A stretch of DNA of 64,000 nt. It comes from Bacillota bacterium (GTDB lineage: Bacteria > Bacillota > SHA-98 > UBA4971). Location of the stretch: the NCBI GenBank assembly GCA_012516125.1, contig JAAYXB010000014.1:62001-126000 (forward strand), read 5' to 3'. The translations under genes were made by a program, and so were the position numbers. This document shows positions 7,838 to 16,658 of the stretch, piece by piece (position 1 is the first letter of the stretch; each line of letters opens with the position of its first letter). Below the pieces are notes generated by a model. That model had not been told where the DNA came from, made no database searches, and worked only from the letters and a program-made list of their open reading frames with translations.

Positions 7838-9277
7838 TCATCTCAGCCGGCGCGGGTCGCGCGGATCTATGATGAGCGGCTGGTCCTCTTCGTCGTCCTC
7901 CTCCTCGGCGGTGTCGGTTTGTTCCTCCTCTTCCCAGTCTTCGTCCCATTCTTCCTGCCAGTCTTCGTCCCAATCTTCGTCCCAGCCCTGCTCCCAGCCC
8001 TCGTCTTCTTCGTCTTCGCGGAGAGCCTGGTCGACGATGCCCTCGGCCGTCGCGGTCCCGAAAAGGGGCCTCACCATGCGGTGCCGTTCTATCTCAGCCC
8101 TGAGCCGGCGGAGCCTCCTCGCTTCGGGTGTGCCCTCCCTCACAACGCCAATGCTACGTTCCACGAGCACCTCGACGAACGGGATCTCGCGAAGGGGCTT
8201 ACCGTCCGCGATGGCAAGCGCAGCGGCGAAAGCAGAGCGCGCAGGCTTCTCCCGGCCGTCGAGGAGCAGCAAGTACGCCGTTTCCTCCAGGCGCCTCCGG
8301 TACTTCTGCGCCACCTCCTGGGTAAACAGGGCCGCTATGGCTTCGTCGACGATCGCACGAAGACGCTCGTTCCGAACGGTCTTGCTCGTGTAGATGACGC
8401 TCTTTGCCACGGCGAGGGCTTTCTCCCGGTACGGCTTCGTCTCTTCATCATCGAGGCCCCAGGGACACGCGAACAGCAGGCTCAGAAGACGGCTCGAGTC
8501 GCGGAGCGCCGTGGCATCACCTCTTATCTCGTCGGCATCCATCTTCTCATAGATGATCGGACGAGTGGGAGCCGGAGGCATGCGCTTCACAGCCTCGCTA
8601 TACAAGAGGTACTCTCGAGGCATCTCCCCCGCAGCCGCGCGCCTGGCCTCGGCGGCCTCTTTCAGCAGGAACCTTGCGTGCTCTGTGTCGATCTCTACAA
8701 GCCTCATCTCCTCTACGGCGTCGCGCATGAATTCCTCGAGCTCGCGCTTGCTCCCGTGGAACACGCGGCAGTCATCGATTCCGAAGTCTTCGCCCAGTAC
8801 CCACACGATGAAGGCCCTGCCCCGGGCTGGGGCCCACACGTGGGTGGCGAGCACTCTCGTGCCCACCCAGTCGTAGTACCCGGCGAACGCCCTTTCGACC
8901 TTGCCGGCAGGCACGGGGATCACCGGCACTCGCTTGGTTGCAGGTTCCGGCCCGGCAGCGGGATGAACGCCGGCGGACCTCAGCCTATGCAATGATCGGC
9001 CGGCTTCCTTGCGCACGGCCTTACTATCCGCCAGGTCTTGTATCCTCACGAGTGCATCGGCCGCCGACTCGTCTCGCACCTCGCTCAGGGCGCGCGCCGC
9101 GGCCCGAGCGACGCGAGGGTTGTCGCCCGTCGCGAGCCGTTCGAGGCCAGCCACGGCAGCAGCTTGCATGCTCCGAGCCGCGTTGCCAAGAATGCTGTCA
9201 ATCTCTTCGTCCGAACGCGCCTCGAGCTCCTCGGGCGCAGGTATGCCAGGTTCACTCCTCGAAGCCTCCGTGTCCAT
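7838..9277 (-). CDS. HEAT-like repeat protein of unknown function with acidic WDEDW tail
   Basis: I do not recognise a named family. Residues about 15-110 form alpha-helical pairs resembling HEAT repeats (GLERLATGDNPRVARAAARAL). The middle, about 120-410, is a mixed alpha/beta region with the notable stretch YDWVGTRVLATHVWAP. The last 60 residues are extremely acidic with repeated WDEDW/WEEEW units and end in DPRDPRRLR. No signal peptide or membrane segment is seen. I prefer the ATG at 9277 (MDTEASRSEPG; GGAGG 12 nt upstream) over a longer frame to 9349. It stands alone, convergent to no close gene. Confidence 0.6.
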   Translation of the reverse strand: MDTEASRSEPGIPAPEELEARSDEEIDSILGNAARSMQAAAVAGLERLATGDNPRVARAAARALSEVRDESAADALVRIQDLADSKAVRKEAGRSLHRLRSAGVHPAAGPEPATKRVPVIPVPAGKVERAFAGYYDWVGTRVLATHVWAPARGRAFIVWVLGEDFGIDDCRVFHGSKRELEEFMRDAVEEMRLVEIDTEHARFLLKEAAEARRAAAGEMPREYLLYSEAVKRMPPAPTRPIIYEKMDADEIRGDATALRDSSRLLSLLFACPWGLDDEETKPYREKALAVAKSVIYTSKTVRNERLRAIVDEAIAALFTQEVAQKYRRRLEETAYLLLLDGREKPARSAFAAALAIADGKPLREIPFVEVLVERSIGVVREGTPEARRLRRLRAEIERHRMVRPLFGTATAEGIVDQALREDEEDEGWEQGWDEDWDEDWQEEWDEDWEEEEQTDTAEEEDDEEDQPLIIDPRDPRRLR

Positions 9278-9349
9278 TTCCGCAACAGGCCTCCCCCGCA
9301 CATAGCCCACGCGGCCAGGCAGCACCGAGCATAACCTGCCCGCAGGCAA

Positions 9350-9779
9350 TTAACATCACTATTCTACCCATGTTGCGGAATCCCTGCCGCAGCAGTCAGA
9401 GCAAAGACCCGGCATTTGCCACCTGGCACGCGGGTTCGCCGGTTCGACGCGAACTTCACGGATACCCAGAAGATCCCAGAAACGCGAGACAGCGATCTTA
9501 TGCAAACCTTTCGCTGGACGGGAGCGCGGGCCTCGCCCCAATCCACAGCTTCCACGCGCTGCTTGCGGAACTTGGGCACGCTCGCGCGAAACACCGTCAG
9601 GATTCCGAAGCTCCCTGATGTTCTTTCACTGTGACCACGACCCCACCCCCCTCCAGAGGAAGGCCTTGAGGCGTGCAGCCCTTAACACACACGTAGACAG
9701 AACCTCCCGGCGGGAACGCCGCAAAAAGACGCCGTTACATTTCCGCTTCTGTCGCCAGGAACTTCGGTTTGGACAGTGC
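9350..9779. other. Intergenic stretch without recognisable gene
   Basis: I see no supported coding sequence here: short frames on both strands lack homology, ribosome-binding sites and the codon pattern of the neighbours. No repeat element of the window's families is present. It separates the HEAT-like gene from the 3' end of the TrmB operon. Confidence 0.5.
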
Positions 9780-9805
9780 GGGGCGGCCTACCGAGAGGCC
9801 GCCCC
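9780..9805. terminator. Strong hairpin after the binding-protein gene
   Basis: GGGGCGGCCT and AGGCCGCCCC form a perfect 10-bp stem with loop ACCGAG, 55 nt past the stop of the solute-binding protein gene. No T-run follows on the minus strand, so it may protect the 3' end of the transcript rather than act alone as an intrinsic terminator. Confidence 0.5.
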
Positions 9806-9860
9806 ACCAGCGTGGAGGTACGTGGAGTTCGCCAGGAGTGCGAGGTACGCAGGCTTCCCG

Positions 9861-11084
9861 TCACTTCATCTCTGCTATAGCCTGCCTGATGGTGGTTACG
9901 GCGTCAGCAAGCGCTGCTTCCGGAGTCTTGTCCCCTCGCAGGGCTAGTTCAATTGCCTGGTTCATCGGGCTCCACACTGCGTTCATGGCTGGTATGTCTG
10001 GAAGCACTGAGCAGTACGACGCCTGGGCGCCGAACCCAGCAACCTCCGGGGTGCTCCTCACGTCCGGCATTGCAAGGACATCAGTCCTTGTGGGTATGCC
10101 CTCAGCTGCCTTGAACGATTTGTACATCGCATCAGCTGACGTAATGTACGCGATAAACTTCAGGGCGTCTCCCTTCCTCTTGCTGTAGGAGCTTATGTGC
10201 CACCATTTGAGGCTCACGAAGGGGGCCGGGTACTTGCCGTTATCCAGTTTCGGGATTGGGGCCACCCCGTACTTGATTCCGGCCTGCTTGACACCGGCAA
10301 TCACCCACGGACCGTCGATTATGGCACAGGCCTTCTTCTCAGTGAACTTCGTCTGCGAGACGACGTGGTCGGTTCCGACAGGCACGAGCCCCTCGTCGCG
10401 AAGGGTCTTGAGGAGCTTGATTGCCCTGACTGAGCCCGCGTTGTCAAGGCCGATATCCCTGACGTTCCAGTCGTCATCGGTCTTCCCAAAGACGTATCCG
10501 CCATAGCCCTTCATTATCCCGTAGGTATAATAGAAGTTCTCAAGCGGCCACAGTACGCCGAAGAGCCCTCTTACCTTGAGCTCGCGCGACCTCTGGACGA
10601 GTTCCGCCATCGTGTCGGGCGGGTCCGGCATAAGCTCACGGTTGTAGATGAGTGCCACCGAGGAGATGTCGTATGGCACGCCGTACAGCTTCCCGAAGTA
10701 GGTTGCAGCTTCGATCCCAACTTCGATGAAGTGTTTGAGATCCAGGAGAGACTTTTCGATCGGGGACACCATCCCGGTCGATACCAGCATCCCCAGTTGG
10801 CCGCTCAGGCAGGGAAAAACGTCCGGCCCTTTGCCGAGCGGCCCGGCCAGCTGGACCTTGTTGGCTGTTTCGAGGACTGACACGGGTTCGACCTTGACCG
10901 CTATGCCGGTTTCCTTAGACCACTTGGCAGCCAGGTCCTGGATCGTGTTCAGCTTGTGAGGCTCGCACCATACCAGGAGCGGCTCGGTGGAAGCGGCCAC
11001 TCCGAGGGCTGGTAGCAGCACCAGAAGAGCCACTGCCAGAGAGAGAATCAGCCGACGCACAACGTTTCCTCTTATTAGGGTCAT
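9861..11084 (-). CDS. Extracellular solute-binding protein of a maltose-type ABC importer
   Basis: Binds a sugar or sugar derivative outside the cytoplasmic membrane and delivers it to the permease. An N-terminal signal segment (LILSLAVALLVLLPALGVAA) precedes a family-1 binding protein with AAKWSKETGIAVKVEPVSV, GKGPDVFPCLSGQLG, YGVPYDISSVALIYNREL and KACAIIDGPWVI in the usual order. GGGAGGAG lies 8 nt before the ATG at 11084. It is the last gene of the TrmB-MalF-MalG operon, after a gap of about 200 bp, which often lets the binding protein be expressed at a different level. No lipobox cysteine is seen, which would fit a periplasmic protein in a diderm cell. Substrate unknown. Confidence 0.88.
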   Translation of the reverse strand: MTLIRGNVVRRLILSLAVALLVLLPALGVAASTEPLLVWCEPHKLNTIQDLAAKWSKETGIAVKVEPVSVLETANKVQLAGPLGKGPDVFPCLSGQLGMLVSTGMVSPIEKSLLDLKHFIEVGIEAATYFGKLYGVPYDISSVALIYNRELMPDPPDTMAELVQRSRELKVRGLFGVLWPLENFYYTYGIMKGYGGYVFGKTDDDWNVRDIGLDNAGSVRAIKLLKTLRDEGLVPVGTDHVVSQTKFTEKKACAIIDGPWVIAGVKQAGIKYGVAPIPKLDNGKYPAPFVSLKWWHISSYSKRKGDALKFIAYITSADAMYKSFKAAEGIPTRTDVLAMPDVRSTPEVAGFGAQASYCSVLPDIPAMNAVWSPMNQAIELALRGDKTPEAALADAVTTIRQAIAEMK

Positions 11085-11283
11085 GTCCGGATCTCCTCCC
11101 TGCTCGTCGAGTTATCACGCGTCCAGATGACGCAGGCACTGTAACACCGACCGTTCCCGCACGGAAATCAAATGAAACATTGCCGAGATTGACGCCAGAC
11201 TAACGATCACATGGGGCCTCTCCCGCCCTCGCAACTCTCACCTCCATGAAGTCAGCGTTTTTCGTCCGTCTTCTTTGTCAGTC

Positions 11284-12150
11284 TCATTTCACCGCGCCCC
11301 GGGTGAGGCCGGGGATGATGTACCGCTCGGAGCTCAGGAAAATGAGGACCATGGGAATCGCAGCGAGAACCGAAACTGCCGAGAATAGCGGCCAGGATGT
11401 CGCAAACTGCGATATGGTCAGGCTCCTCATCCCCATGGCGAGGGTCCACTTGCTACTCGAGGTAATTACGACCTGGGCCAGGAGGTAATCTGCATACGGC
11501 CCTATGAAGTTGATGAGCCCCACGACATACAGGATCGGCTTTGCGAGCGGAAGAACGATCCTCGTGAACGCGCCGAAGCGGGTCGCGCCGTCTACGAGTG
11601 CAGATTCCTCAATGGACCTCGGAAGCGAGTCGAAGTAGCCTTTAAGCAGCCAGACAGAGAATGGGATGCTTCCTGCTGCGTAGATGAGGATTAACCCCAG
11701 ATGGGTGTCGAGAAGCCCTGACCAGCCCAGGAGCGTGTAGAGGGCAACTATCGCCATGAAGCCTGGGAACATCTGGATTATGAGTAACCATATGAGGCTC
11801 GCACGTCTTCCTGGGAACCTCATCCTTGAGAAAGCATAGGCCGCCGGGGCCGCCAGGACAAGCGCTGCAAGGGAACTCATGGCGGAGACCTTGACCGTGT
11901 TGAAGAACCACCTGGGAAAGAAGATATTCCTGTCGGTGAAGATCTGGCGGTAATTTCCCAGGGAGGCCTCGGTCGGGATAAGGCTTGAGCCCACGATTCC
12001 TGCGGTCGCCCTGAACGAGCACGATACTATCCAGAGGAGAGGATATAGCACGAAGACACATGCGATCACGAGAACGAGGTATGCGCCTGCTGTGCCGGGC
12101 CGGCCGGCCCGAACTGGTCTTGTGCATTTGGGTTTGAACCTGTCAGCCAT
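11284..12150 (-). CDS. MalG-type sugar ABC transporter permease
   Basis: Inner-membrane permease with six predicted helices. The cytoplasmic EAA loop that contacts the ATPase is SIEESALVDGATRFGAFTRIVLPLAKP. The start overlaps the upstream malF-type gene by 8 bp, so the two are translationally coupled. No ATP-binding subunit is encoded nearby; a shared MalK/MsmX-type ATPase elsewhere in the genome would be needed. Confidence 0.9.
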   Translation of the reverse strand: MADRFKPKCTRPVRAGRPGTAGAYLVLVIACVFVLYPLLWIVSCSFRATAGIVGSSLIPTEASLGNYRQIFTDRNIFFPRWFFNTVKVSAMSSLAALVLAAPAAYAFSRMRFPGRRASLIWLLIIQMFPGFMAIVALYTLLGWSGLLDTHLGLILIYAAGSIPFSVWLLKGYFDSLPRSIEESALVDGATRFGAFTRIVLPLAKPILYVVGLINFIGPYADYLLAQVVITSSSKWTLAMGMRSLTISQFATSWPLFSAVSVLAAIPMVLIFLSSERYIIPGLTRGAVK

Positions 12151-13486
12151 CCTGCTCGCCCTCCCCCTGAAGCTGCATTATTGCTCCCGAGAGCCTGAAG
12201 TTCAGCATGCTCATGCCGACGACGATCAGGAAAATGATCACAGCCAGCGCTGATGCATAGGACCACTGGAGCTGCTGGAAGCCGAGGTTATAAACCCATG
12301 TAATCAGGATGTCAGTGGCCCCTGACCCTCTTGAGCTCGGCACGGCCGGCCCGCCTCCGGTGAGAAGGTAGATGATGCTGAAATTGTTGAAGTTCCCAGC
12401 GAAAGAGAGCACCAGGACCGGCGCGACGACTCGGAAGAGTAGTGGGAAGGTGATGCGGGCAAAGCAATCCCACGCAGATGCTCCGTCCACGCGAGCGGCC
12501 TCGTAGAGCTCAGTGGGGATACTCTGAAGCGCTGCCGATGACACTGCCATGTTGAACGGGAACCCCACCCACACGTACGTAAGGAGTACGGCGATTTTCG
12601 CCCAGAACGGATCCTGGAACCACGGGATTGCCCGAAGCCCGATGGATTTCAGAATCTGGTTCACCGGTCCGAATGTCGTGTTGAAAAGGCCGGAAAAGGT
12701 CATAATGGACACGGTGGCTGGGATGGCCCACGGGAGCATCAGAATGGCCCGGAACAAGCTTCGCCACCTCACACCCGGGTTCAGGAGGGCGAGCGCAATG
12801 CCCAGCCCGAGGCCGAACGCGAGTGTAGTTCCGAGCACCGCCCAGGTAATGTTCCAGACGAACACCCGGAGGAATTCGGCACGCCAGGGTGAGAGCGGTG
12901 ACAATATCCTCTTGAAGTTCTCAAAGCCTACCCAGCTGAAAAGGTTGGCCGGGGGCGAATGGTAGAGGTTATAGTTGGTGAACGCCAGGCAGATGCCGAA
13001 TACGAGCGGAACGAGAATCACAAGGGTCGCCCCTGCGAACGCAGGCGCTGTGTAGAGGTAGGGGGAGACCGCCCCAAAAGAACGGAGGCGCACCCTCCGG
13101 GACGCCTGCCGCTGCCCCCTTGCGCCCCTTGCGGCGTCGAGCACGTTATAGACGTGGAATGAGCCGTACATGAGGGCGACCATTGCTGCGAGAATGCCGG
13201 CAAGCAAGATCTGCCTCGAGTCATCGACACCGGGCCTTGTTCCCAGGGTCCCGAGCCTGGCAAGCGGGAGCGCGAGAACGCGAAAGTACAAGACACAGAA
13301 CAGCACCTCGATGAGCGCGAAGAGAGCGCCGCGCGTGCCTCTTCCGAACACCATCTGTCCAAGCCCGGCCACGGGGACTGATAGGAGCCCCGCGACAAAC
13401 GGTCTTGCGCAAGCTGGATCGAATACAGGCTTTGGGGAGACCCGCCTTGTGGAACCTTCACCGCGCTGACATTTCGCCTTCGACAT
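12143..13486 (-). CDS. MalF-type sugar ABC transporter permease with extra N-terminal membrane segments
   Basis: The core from about residue 145 is a normal MalF permease (LYTAPAFAGATLVILVPLVFG; EAA loop ELYEAARVDGASAWDCFARITFPLL). The first 130 residues add three hydrophobic segments (FVAGLLSVPVAGLGQMVFG and others), an architecture seen in some long MalF proteins. I start at the ATG at 13486 (MSKAKCQRG), with GGGAG 9 nt upstream, rather than a GTG ten codons earlier. It pairs with the overlapping MalG-type gene. Confidence 0.88.
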   Translation of the reverse strand: MSKAKCQRGEGSTRRVSPKPVFDPACARPFVAGLLSVPVAGLGQMVFGRGTRGALFALIEVLFCVLYFRVLALPLARLGTLGTRPGVDDSRQILLAGILAAMVALMYGSFHVYNVLDAARGARGQRQASRRVRLRSFGAVSPYLYTAPAFAGATLVILVPLVFGICLAFTNYNLYHSPPANLFSWVGFENFKRILSPLSPWRAEFLRVFVWNITWAVLGTTLAFGLGLGIALALLNPGVRWRSLFRAILMLPWAIPATVSIMTFSGLFNTTFGPVNQILKSIGLRAIPWFQDPFWAKIAVLLTYVWVGFPFNMAVSSAALQSIPTELYEAARVDGASAWDCFARITFPLLFRVVAPVLVLSFAGNFNNFSIIYLLTGGGPAVPSSRGSGATDILITWVYNLGFQQLQWSYASALAVIIFLIVVGMSMLNFRLSGAIMQLQGEGEQDG

Positions 13487-13578
13487 AATCCTGCTCTCCC
13501 TGATGATCGGCGCCACTTCCGTGTGTGTTGCATCGAATGGCTTGCAGGCCGGGCGGTGGCATTGCCGCAGCCGTCACC

Positions 13579-14697
13579 TTACGCTCCTGCGGTGCGTGGC
13601 GTGCGGGCGCGCAACATGGCTTTGAACATCGATATTACTTCCTCGGCCTCGGCCCGCGTAGCCGTGGTAACACAGAATACAACTTTAGCCTTGGATGCAA
13701 GCTCGAAGCACTGTTCAACCTCCTCCGCCGACGCGTTTATGGCGAGCGCGGGTGTGTCTGCCGTCCCGTCAGTGAGTGATGGGATTCGCTGGATGAGTTC
13801 CTCGAGTATCGTGACAGGGCGCCGCTGATTCGGATCGTCGACGATCTGAAGCTGCCTCAAGCCCCTAAGTTTGAGGAATTCGGGGACGGCGTGCGCTCCA
13901 GCCGAGTGACAGTGGATGTCGCACTGCCCGAATCTTCGGATAAGCTCCTGTGTGTATGGGAGGCCGAACTCGACATAGTGAGAAGGCGAGCACAAGCTCG
14001 CAATGTCTTCGGAGATCGCGATTCTGTCAGGGGCTGTATGAAGTGATGCAAACTTGTGAACCAACCCATCCCGGAATACCTGGGCATTTTGTGCCCGAGC
14101 GAACCAGTCGATCGCGTCCACGCAAAACCCGAGGAGCTTATGAACCCAGGCCGGATCTTCATAAAGGTCCAGGTAAATGGCTTCTCCGCGTAGGGACCAA
14201 GCCAGGTCGAGCGGAGAGTAGTAGCCCCTCGCAAACGGGATACGATAGGGCGCGATCCTCTCGACCATGTACCTGGTAGCGAGGTTCAGCATGAGAAACC
14301 ACTTGTTCCGTGGATCGAGCTTCAGGGAGTCGAGGGCTTCCTTATCAGGGAGGACCGGCTGAACCCAACTGGTGTCAGGGCCGAATTCGATTTCTCCGGC
14401 GACAAACGCGCTGTACTCGCCGATACCGAGGTATGGCCCAACTGCGGGAACCCAGTCGTCTTCCAGTCCACGTCTCATCTCCATGAGTTCGGCCTGGTAC
14501 TCGAGGTAGTCGTCCAGGTACTGCGTGAGCTGCGTCTCGTAGTCGTAGGAATCGAGGCGAGGACCCTTTGCTTCGAGCACCCCTGGGAAGGTGTAAAGGA
14601 GCGGCCCGAGGGTCCCGGGAGGGGATGAGAAGAACCGGCGTATGCGCTCGACACAGGAGTCTACATCTGGCTTATAGTACGAGATGTCTTTGAACAT
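13579..14697 (-). CDS. Uroporphyrinogen decarboxylase-like (UroD/MtaA-superfamily) protein
   Basis: A TIM-barrel protein of about 370 residues related to UroD and corrinoid-dependent methyltransferases. Recognisable parts are the PYTQELIRRFG helix and CDIHCHSAG, which sits where the superfamily places its metal or substrate ligands, followed by GLRQLQIVDDPNQRRPV. These catabolic-operon homologues are mostly uncharacterised and are not haem-synthesis UroD. The ATG at 14697 has GGAGG 7 nt upstream; an earlier ATG overlaps the TrmB stop. A decayed RACo-like gene nearby (16659-17270) hints at former corrinoid chemistry in this locus. Substrate unknown. Confidence 0.7.
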   Translation of the reverse strand: MFKDISYYKPDVDSCVERIRRFFSSPPGTLGPLLYTFPGVLEAKGPRLDSYDYETQLTQYLDDYLEYQAELMEMRRGLEDDWVPAVGPYLGIGEYSAFVAGEIEFGPDTSWVQPVLPDKEALDSLKLDPRNKWFLMLNLATRYMVERIAPYRIPFARGYYSPLDLAWSLRGEAIYLDLYEDPAWVHKLLGFCVDAIDWFARAQNAQVFRDGLVHKFASLHTAPDRIAISEDIASLCSPSHYVEFGLPYTQELIRRFGQCDIHCHSAGAHAVPEFLKLRGLRQLQIVDDPNQRRPVTILEELIQRIPSLTDGTADTPALAINASAEEVEQCFELASKAKVVFCVTTATRAEAEEVISMFKAMLRARTPRTAGA

Positions 14698-14723
14698 GAG
14701 ACCCCTCCGTTCATCATCGCCCG

Positions 14724-15569
14724 TCATCGCCTGACCTGTACCGGTATGTTCTCCGCACTGAGACCAAGTCTTCTATGGTAGTCGGTGACCACCCGCATAT
14801 AATCATCTGCCGAATGGATACACCTGGAGAGATCTCCCACGGATGCTACGAGCTGCGAAAGGTGGAAGATATCGAGCGTAAGCTGCTCCACGACGAGCTG
14901 GACAATTAGAGGGTTGGTCGTCAGTATCCCCAGGTTGCTGTCGTCTCGAATATCACCGATAAGGACCGTTCTGCCATCCGCGACGACCACTAGGCGCCGA
15001 TGAGGCCAGATTTTCCGGACGATGTCCTCGTCGAGGCCATACTCGTGAACGATACCGACCCTGAACGGGACCCTGCTGTGAGAGAATATGACCACCTTGA
15101 CCCCTCGTGCCGCGGCGTCCTCCAGCTCACCTCTGAGCGGCACAGAGTCGCTGCCCCAAACTGAGAGGGCCACCTCGTGCTCTGCGCCTCTTACGAGCTC
15201 CCGTGCCCGGTGGATCGTGTTCTCATAGCCCGAGATCCCGAGAATGTAACAGTCCTCGCCGATCCCGCTCTCGATCCTGGCAAGCTCAGTCTCAAGTCTG
15301 TCGAAACTCGTCTGCCACTCAGCCCTGCAACGGAGAAGAAGCTGGGAAGGTGGCAATGGGGCGTAGAGAACTGGGTCCGAATCCACCTTGAGCACGTAAC
15401 CTTTTTCAACGAGGCGCTCGAGGACCCCGTATATGACCGACCTCTTGATCCCCGATTGTTTGCTGACCTCGTACCCATTGGCCCGCCCCAGCCGAAGGAG
15501 GCATTTATAGGCCTTTGCCTCGTTGAGGGATAGCCCAATGCCCTGGAGAGCTTCAACCAGCCCAGCCAA
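14724..15569 (-). CDS. TrmB-family sugar-responsive transcriptional regulator
   Basis: TrmB proteins repress or activate sugar-transport operons depending on bound sugar. Residues 1-80 form the TrmB winged helix (GLSLNEAKAYKCLLRLGRANGYEVSKQSG; KRSVIYGVLERLVEKGYV), followed by a coiled linker and the C-terminal phospholipase-D-like sensor domain (CYILGISGYENTIHRARE). Start TTG at 15569 with AAGGA 9 nt upstream. It heads the operon with the UroD-like gene and the importer, and a 7-bp inverted repeat lies about 30 bp upstream of it, which makes autoregulation likely. Confidence 0.85.
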   Translation of the reverse strand: MAGLVEALQGIGLSLNEAKAYKCLLRLGRANGYEVSKQSGIKRSVIYGVLERLVEKGYVLKVDSDPVLYAPLPPSQLLLRCRAEWQTSFDRLETELARIESGIGEDCYILGISGYENTIHRARELVRGAEHEVALSVWGSDSVPLRGELEDAAARGVKVVIFSHSRVPFRVGIVHEYGLDEDIVRKIWPHRRLVVVADGRTVLIGDIRDDSNLGILTTNPLIVQLVVEQLTLDIFHLSQLVASVGDLSRCIHSADDYMRVVTDYHRRLGLSAENIPVQVRR

Positions 15570-15599
15570 TTTGAGTCATCCTTTCGATGATGCCGTAGA

Positions 15600-15623
15600 T
15601 AGTAGTCATGTCCTTAACTACTA
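15600..15623. promoter_or_regulatory. Candidate TrmB operator
   Basis: TAGTAGT-N10-ACTACTA is a perfect 7-bp inverted repeat centred about 42 bp upstream of the trmB start, between it and the divergent amidohydrolase. An AT-rich stretch (minus strand TAATATAG) that could serve as a -10 box overlaps it. Binding by the adjacent TrmB protein is inference from position and symmetry. Confidence 0.5.
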
Positions 15624-15850
15624 TATTAAGGCTGAGTTGAGGCGATGTCAAGGCCGGAAAGGAGCACGCCGATCTCGTCCAATGGTGGGGCGCGGAACAG
15701 CTATCCTGGAGCAGGAGAGAGTCTGGGGCAGGCGAATCAGGATAAAGGCGGAGACCACACGCCATGTCCAGGGACTCTGCATGGCAAATTTGAGCATATG
15801 TGAGTCTGACCCTGGAGGCGACCGGGACGAGATGTTGGGTGGGGTGGATC

Positions 15851-16615
15851 ATGACTTGGCGGCGAACGCGCCTTGTGTGTGACTGTCACTGCCATGTTGG
15901 GGCGTTCTACGACGAGCTCAAAGGGCAACAAGTCTCGTGTCGAGCGGACATCCTCTCAGGTCTCATGGTTCGGGCGGGAGTGGACATTGCGCTAGTATCG
16001 TGTATAGGAGCTTCGCGAGACCCCGTGAAGGCGAACAGTCGCCTGCTCGACGAGCTGGCGAGTTACTCAGGCCTACTTCCGGTGTTGTGGGTGACCCCGG
16101 GCAGCATGAGTGTGGAGGTGGCAGCAGCCCTGGTCTCCCAGGGATTCCTGGGGCTGAAGTTCCATCCGACAATGGGACGGTATCAAGCTGACTCCACAGT
16201 GGTCGACCCCTACCTTGAGCTCTGCAGGAAACACAGGATCCCGGCACTGTTTCACTGCGCTGCTGATGATTACTGTGCCCCGGAACGATACGCCTGGCTT
16301 GCGAAGAGATTCCCGGACGTCGACATCATTCTCGCCCACATGAACCTCTTCGGGAACCCTTGGGACGCTGTGAGGGTGGCTGAAGAGCACGAGCGGGTCT
16401 ACCTGGACACCAGCTGGGCGGGACCGGAGGCAGTCCTTTATGCATACCGGCGGCTCGGCCCTGCAAAGATCCTGTGGGGCACTGATGCCCCGCTCGGAGG
16501 GCAATCACATTACAGGGACGAAAAAGTCCGGAAGCTCGTTGAATCCGAACTGCCGGAGCACGACGCAGGACTGATTCTCTTCGGCAACGCCGCCCGGCTC
16601 TACCGGCTGCGATGA
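15851..16615 (+). CDS. Metal-dependent amidohydrolase (amidohydrolase-2 TIM barrel)
   Basis: A 254-residue hydrolase of the amidohydrolase superfamily: the first-strand metal motif is CDCHCHVG near residue 11 (HxH), then GLKFHPTMGRYQ with the second-site histidine, FHCAADD, DIILAHMN, and the late aspartate in ILWGTDAPLGG. Likely acts on a small carboxylic or lactone substrate taken up or produced by the divergent operon. I use ATG 15851, with GGGGTGG just upstream; a frame open to 15800 has no support. It shares the regulatory region with trmB. Confidence 0.85.
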   Translation: MTWRRTRLVCDCHCHVGAFYDELKGQQVSCRADILSGLMVRAGVDIALVSCIGASRDPVKANSRLLDELASYSGLLPVLWVTPGSMSVEVAAALVSQGFLGLKFHPTMGRYQADSTVVDPYLELCRKHRIPALFHCAADDYCAPERYAWLAKRFPDVDIILAHMNLFGNPWDAVRVAEEHERVYLDTSWAGPEAVLYAYRRLGPAKILWGTDAPLGGQSHYRDEKVRKLVESELPEHDAGLILFGNAARLYRLR

Positions 16616-16658
16616 CTGGAGACCCGGCTAAGGTATCGGCCTGCTACTCGAGGAATAC

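Noticed and set aside
9618-9947. A 109-codon plus-strand frame before the TrmB operon end
   Set aside because: Runs into the 3' end of the solute-binding protein gene, crosses the 9780-9805 hairpin and shows no homology or ribosome-binding site.
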